From the NCBI RefSeq assembly GCF_030813715.1, contig NZ_JAUSUZ010000001.1, positions 8,786,501-8,850,500 of the forward strand: a stretch of DNA of 64,000 bases. Direction: 5' to 3'. The DNA is from Catenuloplanes indicus. Lineage in GTDB: Bacteria; Actinomycetota; Actinomycetes; Mycobacteriales; Micromonosporaceae. This document shows positions 32,191 to 40,110 of this stretch, piece by piece. The translations under genes and the position numbers were made by a program. The notes beneath the pieces were generated by a model. That model made no database searches. It had not been told where the DNA came from and saw only the letters and a list, made by a program, of their open reading frames with translations. Each line of letters opens with the position of its first letter. Within the stretch, counting starts at the first letter, position 1.

Positions 32191-34340
32191 GCGCCGACGG
32201 TGTCGCGCGGTGGTGCCTGTCCGCGGCGGCCCGCCGCTGGCCGGCCGAGATCCGCGACGAGATGGAACGCGAGTGGCTGGCCGAGCTGTCCGCGATGGCG
32301 GCGGAACGGGCCCCGGCGCACCGGCGGCTCGGGTTCGCGCTGAGCCTGCTGACGTCACCGCCGGCCCGGGACACCACCGGCGTGCCGCGCGGCTGGGCGG
32401 AGACGCTCTCCGCGTTCGGCCCCGGCGCGGCCGTGATGCTGCTCGGCCTCGCCACGTACGCGGCCGGCCGGGGCGTCGACGAGATCCTGACGACCGGGTT
32501 CGCGGCCGCCGGGCTCCAGTACCTGATCTTCCTCCCGTCCTGGACCGCGCTGCTGCCCGCGCCCGTCATGATCGCGTGGGGCGTGGTGGCCGGCCGGTGG
32601 CTGGGCCGGCGCCGGCCGATGTCGCACGACGGCCGGTTCGGCGCCGCCACCTCCGCCGCGCTGGCCCCGCTCGGGCTCGTACCGGCGCTGCTGCTCGGCG
32701 CCTGGATGATGTTCGAGCCCTACATCGTGTACGGCGTGCTGCTCGGCGCCGCGATCTGGGTGCCCGGCACCGCGCTGACCGGCATCGCGGTCGCCCGCGC
32801 GGCCCGGCGCGGCCCCGCGATCATGATCGCCTGCCTGGGCACGCCGGTGACGGCCGTGCTCGCCGCGGTCGCGGCCACCGTGCCGATGGTGCTGACCAGT
32901 CAGGCCGGCACCACGGTCGGACTGCGCGCGGCCTGGGCGTCGCTGACCTTCGGCATGCCGCCGGACGCGTTCCTGGCGATCCCGGCGGGCGCGCTGACCG
33001 GCATCGCGTTCTACTCGTTCGGCGCGTGGGCCGTCACGCTGCTGGGCCACACCGCGGTCGCCCTGGCCTACGGCCGCGCCGCCGCCCATCCCCGCGCCGA
33101 GACGGTCGCGCTGCCGATCGTCGCGGACGAGCCGGCCGCGCGTCTCCGTCACGGCACGGAGGCGCCGGCGGCCGGTGCGGGGGACATGCGCATCGGCCCT
33201 GGGGACGCGGACGTCGCGGACGCGGACCCCGGCGCCGGCGAGGGATCGGGTGCGGTGCCCGCCGGGCCGGCGGCGGGGACGCCGGGCCGGCCGTACCACC
33301 ACGACCCGGCCCGTGGGCCGCTGCCCGGGTTCGCGGCGGCCGTGGGGTCGGCCGCGGCCGCGGTGGGCGTGCTGGCCTGGGCCTACGCGCAGGCCGTGCT
33401 GACGCCGGAGATGGACCGGGTCGCCGAGACCGCGCCCACGCCCGGCGGGCCGACCGAGCTGTTCATGTGGGTGGCGGAGCTGCGCTGGGCCGCGATCCTG
33501 CTGGCCACGCTCGGCATGCTGGTGGCCGTGGCGGAGCGCCGCTACGCCGTGCGCGCGGCCCTGGCGTTCGGCGCGCTGCTGCTGGCCGCGAACGCCGGAC
33601 TGCAGATCGCCGCGTTGCACCAGCTGCAACTCGCGCTGCTGGCCGGTGGCGTCGCGGTGCTCGGCGCCCGGGCGGTCGCCGGGTCCGCGCCGGCCCGGGA
33701 CCCCCGGGTGGTCCGCCGCGGGATCGCGGTCGCCGCGGTCACGGCCGCGGCCTGCGGGCCGATCGTGCTGTTCCAGAGCACGCCGTCGGAGAACCACCCG
33801 TTCCTGCCGGTCCTGCTGTCCGTGACGACCGGCGGCGTGGCCGTGGTGTCCGCGCTGCTGGCCGTGGCCGGCGCGCTCGCGATCAGCCCGCGCCGGACGC
33901 CGCCCGCGCTCGCGGCCGTGCTGCTCCTGCTGCCCGCGGTCGCGCTGGCCGTCGCCGCGGTCCATCTGGGCAACGGCGCCACGGAGCCGTTCGCAGCGGC
34001 CGGGACGCTGGTGGCCGGGCCGCTCGCCGTGCTGGTGGTGGCGCTGGCCCGGCGGCACCACCCGCGGCGCCGCGCGCTCACCGCCGCGCTGTGGGCCACG
34101 GCCGCGCTGGTCGCGGCGCCGGTCCTGCCGATGCTGGCGGTCATGTCGGTGTTCGTGCTGCACGTGGTGTCCGACGTGCTGTTCATGCTGGAGAACAGCG
34201 GCTGGGCCGCGGACGGCCTGTCGCTGCTGCCCAGCCTGCTGGTGCTGGTGCTGCCCGCGGCGGCGCTGTTCACCCGGCACCTGGACGGCCGCCCGGCACC
34301 GGCCGCGGCACTGCTGCTGGCCCGGCCGAGCGAGGCCTGA
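32187..34340 (+). CDS. Large PadR-associated membrane protein of unknown function
   Basis: 717 residues. A soluble N-terminus (CLSAAARRWPAEIRDEMEREWLAELSAMAAERAPAHRRLGFALSLL) resembles the prefix domain found on PadR-linked permeases. Six to seven hydrophobic segments follow (residues 75-300), then a polar Gly/Ala/Asp-rich linker (about 310-370) and a second set of eight or so hydrophobic segments to the end. No catalytic or transporter motif is recognised. Coupled to the PadR gene, so its level is likely controlled by that regulator. Confidence 0.8.
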   Translation: MSADGVARWCLSAAARRWPAEIRDEMEREWLAELSAMAAERAPAHRRLGFALSLLTSPPARDTTGVPRGWAETLSAFGPGAAVMLLGLATYAAGRGVDEILTTGFAAAGLQYLIFLPSWTALLPAPVMIAWGVVAGRWLGRRRPMSHDGRFGAATSAALAPLGLVPALLLGAWMMFEPYIVYGVLLGAAIWVPGTALTGIAVARAARRGPAIMIACLGTPVTAVLAAVAATVPMVLTSQAGTTVGLRAAWASLTFGMPPDAFLAIPAGALTGIAFYSFGAWAVTLLGHTAVALAYGRAAAHPRAETVALPIVADEPAARLRHGTEAPAAGAGDMRIGPGDADVADADPGAGEGSGAVPAGPAAGTPGRPYHHDPARGPLPGFAAAVGSAAAAVGVLAWAYAQAVLTPEMDRVAETAPTPGGPTELFMWVAELRWAAILLATLGMLVAVAERRYAVRAALAFGALLLAANAGLQIAALHQLQLALLAGGVAVLGARAVAGSAPARDPRVVRRGIAVAAVTAAACGPIVLFQSTPSENHPFLPVLLSVTTGGVAVVSALLAVAGALAISPRRTPPALAAVLLLLPAVALAVAAVHLGNGATEPFAAAGTLVAGPLAVLVVALARRHHPRRRALTAALWATAALVAAPVLPMLAVMSVFVLHVVSDVLFMLENSGWAADGLSLLPSLLVLVLPAAALFTRHLDGRPAPAAALLLARPSEA

Positions 34341-34347
34341 GCCGCAC

Positions 34348-34391
34348 CGCGCCGGCCGGCCCCGGGTGCACACCCGGGCCCGGCCGGCGCG
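34348..34391. terminator. Strong bidirectional hairpin terminator
   Basis: Two 21-base arms (34348-34368 and 34371-34391) pair with a single mismatch around a 2-base loop, between the convergent stops at 34340 and 34398. Confidence 0.8.
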
Positions 34392-34397
34392 GACGGG

Positions 34398-34811
34398 TCA
34401 GGAACGGCCGACGACCGAGCCGTTGGCGACGGCGACGAACGCGGTCGGGCGGATCGTGCAGATCACCCGGACGTCCGCGTCCGGGATCGGGTAGACCATG
34501 TCGTAGCGGCGCTGCAGCGAGGCGTAGAACGAGGCCTCGGCGTCGTCGTCCTCGATCTTCTCGACCGTGCCGCGCACCTCGAGGAAGCGGTACTCGTCCT
34601 GCGGGTCCGCGATCGACAGTGCGACCCGCGGCTCCTTCCCCAGGTTGCGGAACTTCTGCCGGGTCTTCGTGTGCGTCATCCGGATCACCTCACCGTCCCA
34701 CGCGAACCACATGACGCTCGACTGCGGCGACCCGTCCGGGCGGATCGTGGCCAGGTGCGCGAACACCGGGCGCTCGAGCAGATCTGCGTGACTTTCGGGA
34801 ACAGTAGCCAT
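34398..34811 (-). CDS. PPOX-class flavin/F420-dependent protein (Rv1155-like)
   Basis: 137 residues, a split-barrel fold: LLERPVFAHLATIRPDGSPQSSVMWFAWDGE, MTHTKTRQKFRNLGKEPRVALSIADP, YRFLEVRGTVEKIEDD and RRYDMVYP. This matches the PPOX class whose actinobacterial members use F420H2 rather than FMN. The ATG at 34811 places the first conserved strand at the normal distance. Substrate unknown. Its upstream region is the second minisatellite. Confidence 0.88.
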   Translation of the reverse strand: MATVPESHADLLERPVFAHLATIRPDGSPQSSVMWFAWDGEVIRMTHTKTRQKFRNLGKEPRVALSIADPQDEYRFLEVRGTVEKIEDDDAEASFYASLQRRYDMVYPIPDADVRVICTIRPTAFVAVANGSVVGRS

Positions 34812-34974
34812 GTCGACGATCCTGCCACGAATTACTTGCACGCGCACCATATCGGCGCGCGCGTGTCTGTGGGCATCGGGCAGCCGTGCTGGGCCGTGCA
34901 GGGCGTCCACCCGCAGCCGGCCGGTGCCCGCGGAAGCAACTCCGTTGCTCTTTCCCGCGGTTATGCCGGACACA

Positions 34975-35323
34975 CCCGGCCCCGCCGCGGCAACCCGGCC
35001 CTGCCGCGGCAGTCCGGCCCTGCCGCGGCAACCCGGCCCTGCCGCGGCAGTCCGGCCCTGCCGCTGTGACCTGGCCTGCCGCGGCATCGGCCGTGCTGCG
35101 GTGATCTGGCTGTTGCGGCACCCGGCCGTGCTGCGGTGACCCGGCCTGTTGCGGCACCCGGCCTGCGGTGACCCGGCCTGCTGCGGCACCCGGCCCCGCC
35201 GCGGTAACCGGCCCCGCCGCGGTAACCGGCCTGCTGCGGCACTTGGCCGTGCTGCGGCACTTGGCCGTGCTGCGGTTGTCGGGTCCCGCGGCGGCAACCT
35301 GGTCCCGCGGCGGCAACCGGGCA
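34975..35323. repeat. Minisatellite with an 18- to 19-bp unit
   Basis: About 18-19 tandem units. The left end has a 19-base unit (CTGCCGCGGCAACCCGGCC and a variant with AGTCC). The middle and right use 18-base variants such as CCCCGCCGCGGTAACCGG and degenerate forms. Read on the minus strand the core is GGGTTGCCGCGG, closely matching the core of the array at 21805-22150. Both arrays are about 350 bases long. Confidence 0.85.
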
Positions 35324-35397
35324 CTCCGTGCCCGAAATATCGCGATATCCCACCCTGCATTGGTGTGCGCTGCCGCCCACGAATGACGCCGCTCGAC

Positions 35398-35480
35398 CCT
35401 GTGTGATCAATCAGTGGAGCGATATAGATATCAACTTCGCTAAATGACCTCCTTCTCGCTCCACTGATTGATCACACAGG
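35398..35480. repeat. Perfect 25-bp inverted repeat around a 33-base AT-rich centre
   Basis: The left arm 35398-35422 (beginning CCTGTGTGATCAATC) and right arm 35456-35480 (ending GATTGATCACACAGG) are exact reverse complements over 25 bases. The centre contains GATATAGATATC, itself palindromic, and AAGGAGGT on the minus strand. The element is 83 bases, not next to a gene end and has no T tract. Candidates are a miniature transposable element, a recombination or attachment site, or a structured RNA. Confidence 0.75.
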
Positions 35481-35826
35481 CCTCGGCCCCCGTGGGCGGA
35501 TGCGATCACCAGGGGAAGCGGCCGAAGGCTTCATCCGGAGATTTCGGGCGGGTAGCGCGCACGACCGTGGCGTAGGCCGGCTGGGCGCCGGTGGTGTGCG
35601 GGCTGCGCGGCAAGCGGCCGGCGTCTCGGCGGGAACGGGCACAGGGCCGGGAATATGCGGCAAGTGGCCACGCCGCGAGCAGGAACAGCGAATCCTGGAT
35701 TCGTACGACCGGGGATGGCTGTTTCACGGGAGGAATCGTCACGGAACTGACACATATTGGCGGGGGCGCCGTCAAACGCCCCCGGCAGCCTGATCGAAGT
35801 GGAGTCGTGGCGACCGGGAGGCCGGG

Positions 35827-36126
35827 ATGCAGGTGGGGCAGGCCGCCCTGATCGAGCTGACGATCACGCACGAGCTGGTGCGGCATCGCCTGCCCGCGGT
35901 CGAGTTGCTGCTGGACCAGGCTCTGGCGCGGCGCCCGTCCCGGCTCGTCCTGGACCTCGCCGCATGCCCGGCGATCGACGCCGCCGGGATCGATCTACTG
36001 CTCAGCACGCATCGGCGCCTGTGGGGCAGCGAAGGACGGCTGGCGTTGCGCCGGCCCACGGCGCGGGTACTCCGTCTGTTGGAGATCGCGCACGCGACGA
36101 AGGTGCTGCAGATCGACGCCGGCTGA
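35827..36126 (+). CDS. STAS-domain protein (anti-sigma factor antagonist-like)
   Basis: 99 residues, a single STAS fold: RLPAVELLLDQALARRPSRLVLDLAACPAIDAAGIDLLLSTHRRLWGSEGRLALRRPTARVLRLLEIAHATKVLQI. The usual phospho-acceptor Ser/Thr of SpoIIAA-type proteins, in the D-S-S/T-G-L position, is replaced by A-A-G (DAAGID), so phospho-regulation may be lost. Sixteen bases separate it from a second STAS gene. No anti-sigma kinase gene is nearby. Confidence 0.82.
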   Translation: MQVGQAALIELTITHELVRHRLPAVELLLDQALARRPSRLVLDLAACPAIDAAGIDLLLSTHRRLWGSEGRLALRRPTARVLRLLEIAHATKVLQIDAG

Positions 36127-36142
36127 CGATGGGTGGTATGTC

Positions 36143-36757
36143 ATGACCGCGGTGCCCGGGCAGGTCGCCAACATGATCGACCTGATCTGCGATCGGTGCG
36201 GGGACGTGGTCAGCTGCCGCGCCGACCATCTGCGCGACCTCGAGGTGGTGTGGCCGCTGCTGACCGATCAGGGCTGGGCCGGGTCGCCGTTCGCGACCGG
36301 GCAGCACACCTGCCCCGAGTGTGCGGTCGGGCAGCTGCGCGAGCCGTCCGCGGTCGCGGCCGCGACCTGGCCGGTCCGCAAGCACATCGCGCGCGACGTC
36401 GTGGTGCGGCCGGACCCGCACGCCGCGATCGTCGAGGTCACCGGCGACATCGACCGGCTGCTGGTGTCCACCATGCAGGCGGCGCTCGGCCGGGCGACCG
36501 CGCTGCACCGCAACATCGCGCTGGACCTGTCCGCGGTGGAGCTGGTCGACCCGATCGGGCTGAGCGTGCTGGTGCGCGGGCACATGCGGGCCCGCAAGCG
36601 CGGCGGCCACCTGTGCCTGTCCGCGCCGAGCCGGTTCGTGCTGACCGTGCTGCACACCATGCGCCTGGACGACGCGCTGCCGGTCTTCGAGGACCTGCCG
36701 TCCGCGCTGACCTGGCTGGCCGCCCACCCGCCGGCGCCGCGCCAGCGCTCGTCGTGA
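36143..36757 (+). CDS. STAS protein with N-terminal zinc-ribbon-like module
   Basis: 204 residues. Residues 11-70 carry two Cys pairs (LICDRCGD and HTCPECAVG) plus a lone Cys and His residues, enough for a zinc ribbon. Residues 95-200 are a STAS domain (AIVEVTGDIDRLLVSTMQAAL, LDLSAVELVDPIGLSVLVRG, TMRLDDALPVFEDLPSAL). The acceptor position reads D-P-I-G-L, again without Ser/Thr. The fusion is unusual. ATG at 36143; an internal ATG at 36173 would still keep the Cys pairs. Confidence 0.8.
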   Translation: MTAVPGQVANMIDLICDRCGDVVSCRADHLRDLEVVWPLLTDQGWAGSPFATGQHTCPECAVGQLREPSAVAAATWPVRKHIARDVVVRPDPHAAIVEVTGDIDRLLVSTMQAALGRATALHRNIALDLSAVELVDPIGLSVLVRGHMRARKRGGHLCLSAPSRFVLTVLHTMRLDDALPVFEDLPSALTWLAAHPPAPRQRSS

Positions 36758-36965
36758 CCGTGTCCGCGGTCGTCATGAAACCGTCACACGTCCGGGAAGC
36801 CGTTGCCATGAACCACCCGAAAGATGATCATCCCGCCGGTGCCGGGGCTCGACTCCTCCCCCCAGACGGGAGTTCCGTCACCGGCGGGCCGGCCGCACCC
36901 GGGTGCGGGTCCCGCGCGCGGGTGTCCCCGGGCGACTCCGCCGCGGTACGGGCATGATGGGTGAC

Positions 36966-37646
36966 ATGTCGGGCGTACTGGTGATCGAGGACGACGACCG
37001 GATCCGGTTGTCGCTGGTGATGGCGCTGGAGGACGAGGGCTACACGGCCCGGGGCGCCGCGACCGCGGAGGAGGGGCTCGCCGCGCAGCGCGCCCAGGCC
37101 GCGGACACCGTCCTCGTCGACCTGATGCTCCCGGGCATCGACGGCTTCGAGTGCATCCGGCAGCTGCGCCGCGTCGACGACGTACCGATCGTGGTGGTCA
37201 GCGCGCGCGACGACACGCACGACATCGTGGCCGCGCTGGAGGCGGGCGCGGACGACTACGTGGTCAAGCCGGTCGCGATCAAGGAGCTGTCCGCGCGGCT
37301 GCGGGCGCTGCGCCGCCGGGCCCGGCCGGTCACGGTCGACCCCGTACCGGTGCTGTCCTTCGGTGATCTTCAGATCCTGCCGGAGGCGGGCGAGGTGCGG
37401 GTCGGCGGCCAGGCCGTGGCCGTGACGCGCACCGAGTTCCAGCTGCTCTGCGAGCTGGCCGAGCACGCCGGCCGGGTGCTGTCCCGGCAGCAGCTGCTGC
37501 AACGCGTGTGGGGTTACGACGGCGGGGACGAGCGGCTGGTCGACGTGCACATCGGCCGGCTGCGCGCCAAGATCGAGAAGGACTCGGGGGCGCCGCGCCA
37601 CCTGGTCACGGTGCGCGGGCTCGGATACAAGCTCCTGGTGTCATGA
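36966..37646 (+). CDS. OmpR-type response regulator (CseB-like)
   Basis: 226 residues. Receiver domain with acidic pair Asp9-Asp10, phospho-acceptor Asp52 (VLVDLMLPG) and VVKP Lys, then a winged-helix effector domain (VTRTEFQLLCELAEHAGRVLSRQQLLQRVWGYDG, LRAKIEKD). It most resembles CseB of the actinobacterial cell-envelope stress system. ATG at 36966; upstream in-frame ATGs at 36957 and 36954 are alternatives. It overlaps the kinase gene by ATGA. Confidence 0.93.
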   Translation: MSGVLVIEDDDRIRLSLVMALEDEGYTARGAATAEEGLAAQRAQAADTVLVDLMLPGIDGFECIRQLRRVDDVPIVVVSARDDTHDIVAALEAGADDYVVKPVAIKELSARLRALRRRARPVTVDPVPVLSFGDLQILPEAGEVRVGGQAVAVTRTEFQLLCELAEHAGRVLSRQQLLQRVWGYDGGDERLVDVHIGRLRAKIEKDSGAPRHLVTVRGLGYKLLVS

Positions 37647-39010
37647 ACGTCGTGGGGCGGGCCGGGTTGCGGGCGCGGGTCACCACCGGGTTCGCGGCCG
37701 GCGCGCTCGTGCTGTCGCTGGCCATGGCGGTCGTGTCGTACCAGCTGGTGCGCCGCTCGCTGATCACGGAACGGGAGAACACGGCGGTCCGGGCCGCGTA
37801 CTACGACGCCGCGATCGTGGAGGCCGGCGTCAACAACAACCTCACGCCCGACATCGGTACGGTGCTGCGCTCCCTGGACACGGGCGACAGCCGCCGCGCG
37901 GTCCTCCAGCTCGGTTCCGGCCAGTGGCATGCGCGCAGCGCCGACGTCGGCCTCACCGACGCGATCCCGCCGGAGCTGCAGGAACACGCGTCCACCGGCC
38001 GGGTCGGCGTGCAGATGGTCAACGCCGGTGACGGCCCCGCGCTGGTGGTGGCCGTACCGCTCGGCGACGGCGCCGTGTTCTACGAGGTCGACTCGATGGA
38101 CGAGCTCGACCACACGCTCCGCGTGCTCGCGCTGGTGCTGACGCTGGTCGCGCTGGGCACCGCCGGCGCGGGCGCGCTGGTCGGCTGGAACGCCACCCGG
38201 TACGTGCTGCGCCCGCTCACCCGGGTCGCGGCCGCGGCCCAGGAGATCACCGCGGGCCGGCACATGGCCCGCCTCGACCCGGCCACCGAGCCGGACCTGG
38301 CCCGGCTCACCACCTCGTTCAACCACATGGTGGACCAGCTCTCCGCCCGGATGGAACGCGACCGCCGGTTCGCCGCGGACGTCAGCCACGAGCTGCGCTC
38401 CCCGCTGCAGACGCTCGCGGCCGCGGCCAGCGTGCTGGACCGGCGCCGGGACACGCTCGACGACCGCACCGCGCTCGCGGCCGGCCTGGTCGTCGACGAG
38501 GTCGACCGGTTCCAGCGCCTGGTCAACGACCTGCTCGAACTGGCCCGCACCGACCAGCCCGCGGACCGGCAGGAGGTCGACGTGGCGGAACTGGCCCGGC
38601 AGGCCTGCCGCGACCACGGCCTCGACCCGGGCATCGTCACCGTGGTCGGCGGCCCGGTCGCCTGGTCCGTTGACCGGCGCCGGATCCGGCAGCTGTTCGA
38701 CAACCTGCTCGACAACGCGGCCGGCTACGGCGGCGGCGCCACCGAGATCCGGTTGACCGCGGACGCGGAGCGCTGCCGGATCGAGGTCGACGACGAAGGC
38801 CCCGGCGTCAGCCCGGAGGACAAGCCGCTGATCTGGAACCGGTTCGTCCGCGGCCGGTCGCAGAGCTCGTCGCGCGCGGACGGCGGCGGCACCGGCCTCG
38901 GACTCGCGCTCGTCGCCCAGCACGCGGCCGCCCACGACGGCACCGCCGAGGTGCTGGACCGTCCGGGCGGTGGCGCGCGGTTCCGCATCGACCTGCCGGA
39001 GTGCCTGTGA
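37643..39010 (+). CDS. Sensor histidine kinase paired with the preceding regulator
   Basis: 455 residues. Two membrane helices (about 14-35 and 155-180) flank an extracytoplasmic domain of about 120 residues. HAMP is followed by the dimerisation domain with His249 in FAADVSHELRSPLQ, then the ATPase with N box (LFDNLLDNAAGYG), DEGPGVSP and GGGTGLGLAL. It should phosphorylate Asp52 of the neighbour. A lipoprotein gene overlaps its stop, recalling Cse systems where a lipoprotein tunes the sensor. Confidence 0.93.
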   Translation: MNVVGRAGLRARVTTGFAAGALVLSLAMAVVSYQLVRRSLITERENTAVRAAYYDAAIVEAGVNNNLTPDIGTVLRSLDTGDSRRAVLQLGSGQWHARSADVGLTDAIPPELQEHASTGRVGVQMVNAGDGPALVVAVPLGDGAVFYEVDSMDELDHTLRVLALVLTLVALGTAGAGALVGWNATRYVLRPLTRVAAAAQEITAGRHMARLDPATEPDLARLTTSFNHMVDQLSARMERDRRFAADVSHELRSPLQTLAAAASVLDRRRDTLDDRTALAAGLVVDEVDRFQRLVNDLLELARTDQPADRQEVDVAELARQACRDHGLDPGIVTVVGGPVAWSVDRRRIRQLFDNLLDNAAGYGGGATEIRLTADAERCRIEVDDEGPGVSPEDKPLIWNRFVRGRSQSSSRADGGGTGLGLALVAQHAAAHDGTAEVLDRPGGGARFRIDLPECL

Positions 39011-39549
39011 GACGCGTACTGCCGCTGGTGCCGCTGCTGCTGCTGGCCGGCTGCGGCATCCCGCTGGACGACGCGCCGCGCGAGCCGGACAACCCGCGGC
39101 CGTACCGGTCCGGCACCGCGCCCGCGCCCGGCGTCGGCTCCGCCGTGGAACGGCTCTGCCTGGTCAAGGACGACCGGATCGTGCGCGTCCAGCGGCGGCT
39201 GCCGACCACCCGGACCGCGCCCGAGCAGCTCGCCGACCTGTTCGGCGGCCCGAACGCGGCCGAACAGGCGGACGGCTACACCAGCGCGCTCACCGGCGGG
39301 CTGCCCGCGCCCCGGCTCACGATGGACGGCGCCGCCGCGGTCGTGGAGATCGGCGACTGGACCGCGCACGGCGCCCGCAGCGACCAGGTGCTCGCGTTCG
39401 GCCAGATCGTCTGCACGCTCACCACCCGCCCGGAGGTCGGCACGGTCGAGTTCACCAGCGGCGGCGAGCCGATCAGCGTGCCGCGCGCGGACCTGTCGCT
39501 CTCCGACCGGCCGCTGACGATCGTCGACTACGACGAACTGATCACCTGA
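39007..39549 (+). CDS. GerMN-like lipoprotein linked to the two-component system
   Basis: 180 residues. Lipoprotein signal RRVLPLVPLLLLAGC (lipobox LAGC), a Pro-rich linker, then a GerMN-like domain (CLVKDDRIVRVQRRLPTT, EQADGYTSALTGG, AFGQIVCTLTTRPEVGTVEFTSGGEPISVP). GTG start overlaps the kinase stop (GTGA). It sits outside the membrane where the kinase senses, so it may modulate signalling; this is inference from position. Its 3' end overlaps the convergent gene by 22 bases. Confidence 0.85.
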   Translation: MRRVLPLVPLLLLAGCGIPLDDAPREPDNPRPYRSGTAPAPGVGSAVERLCLVKDDRIVRVQRRLPTTRTAPEQLADLFGGPNAAEQADGYTSALTGGLPAPRLTMDGAAAVVEIGDWTAHGARSDQVLAFGQIVCTLTTRPEVGTVEFTSGGEPISVPRADLSLSDRPLTIVDYDELIT

Positions 39550-39950
39550 CCGCGCGCGGAGATCTGCTGGACGGCCCAGGCGTTGCCGTCCGGGTCGCTG
39601 AAGAACACGAAGCCGACGTTGTCCAGCGGGTCCGGGACCGGGTGCGGGTTCTCCCCGATCACCTGGACGTCGCCGCAGTCCACGCCACGTTCGCGCAGCT
39701 CGGCGTGCGCGGCGCGGATGTCCGGCACGACCAGCTGCAGGCCCTTCAGTGAGCCGGGCGGCATCTCCGGCACCGCGCCCCGGCCGATCACGACGGAGCA
39801 GCCCGAGCCGCGCGGGGTCAGCTGGATGATCCGCCCGGTGCCGAAGTCGGTGTCGTGGTCGACGTGGAAGCCGAGCTTGTCGGCGTAGAACTCCTTCGCC
39901 CGGTCCAGATCGGAGACGGGGACGACGACCACTTCCAGGGTCCAGTTCAC
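39528..39950 (-). CDS. VOC-family glyoxalase/dioxygenase-like protein
   Basis: 140 residues, two beta-alpha-beta-beta-beta modules: VVVVPVSDLDRAKEFYADKLGFHVDHDTDFG and IQLTPRGSGCSVVIG, then LQLVVPDIRAAHAELRERGVDCG and VGFVFFSDPDGNAWAVQQ. The His of the first strand is replaced by Val, so the metal site may be altered. GAGGAGG precedes the GTG at 39950. Substrate unknown. Confidence 0.88.
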   Translation of the reverse strand: MNWTLEVVVVPVSDLDRAKEFYADKLGFHVDHDTDFGTGRIIQLTPRGSGCSVVIGRGAVPEMPPGSLKGLQLVVPDIRAAHAELRERGVDCGDVQVIGENPHPVPDPLDNVGFVFFSDPDGNAWAVQQISARGQVISSS

Positions 39951-40096
39951 GAAGATGCCTCCTCGGGTGCGTGCGGAACTGGAGCACACGCGACCGGGGC
40001 GCCGGCTGTCAACGGGACGCGCCGACACCGTAATTATCTCATGCCGTCGATGCGTACCCGCGGGTGGTGCCAGATCCGGGCAGCTCAGGGATGGTC

Positions 40097-40102
40097 TAGC
40101 GT
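40097..40102 (+). promoter_or_regulatory. Leaderless -10 element TAGCGT
   Basis: TAGCGT is followed by 8 bases and the ATG at 40111, without a Shine-Dalgarno. Confidence 0.45.
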
Positions 40103-40110
40103 CTGCGGTC

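Larger units (their letters stand above)
34812..35826. other. 1.0-kb gene-free region
   Basis: Holds the second minisatellite (34975-35323), a 12-base palindrome ATATCGCGATAT (35337-35348), the perfect 25-bp inverted repeat at 35398-35480, and about 300 bases before the STAS gene where I see nothing. Its base composition is locally more AT-rich than the rest of the window. Long open frames cross the repeats but have no initiation signal or domain. Confidence 0.7.

Noticed and set aside
21805-35323. CRISPR-like arrays
   Set aside because: Units are contiguous 18-19 bp with no unique spacers, no leader and no cas genes.
34398-35360. N-terminal extension of the PPOX gene through the second repeat array
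   Set aside because: The extension has only repeat-derived Gly/Arg/Ala sequence. The ATG at 34811 gives a normal family length.
35398-35480. Inverted repeat as an ordinary intrinsic terminator
   Set aside because: The loop is 33 bases, there is no T tract, and the nearest gene ends are about 590 bases to the left (upstream side of a minus-strand gene) and none on the right.
36966-39549. Naming the two-component genes cseB/cseC
   Set aside because: Resemblance and the linked lipoprotein fit, but order and partner sigma factor of the Cse system are not seen here, so no symbol is given.
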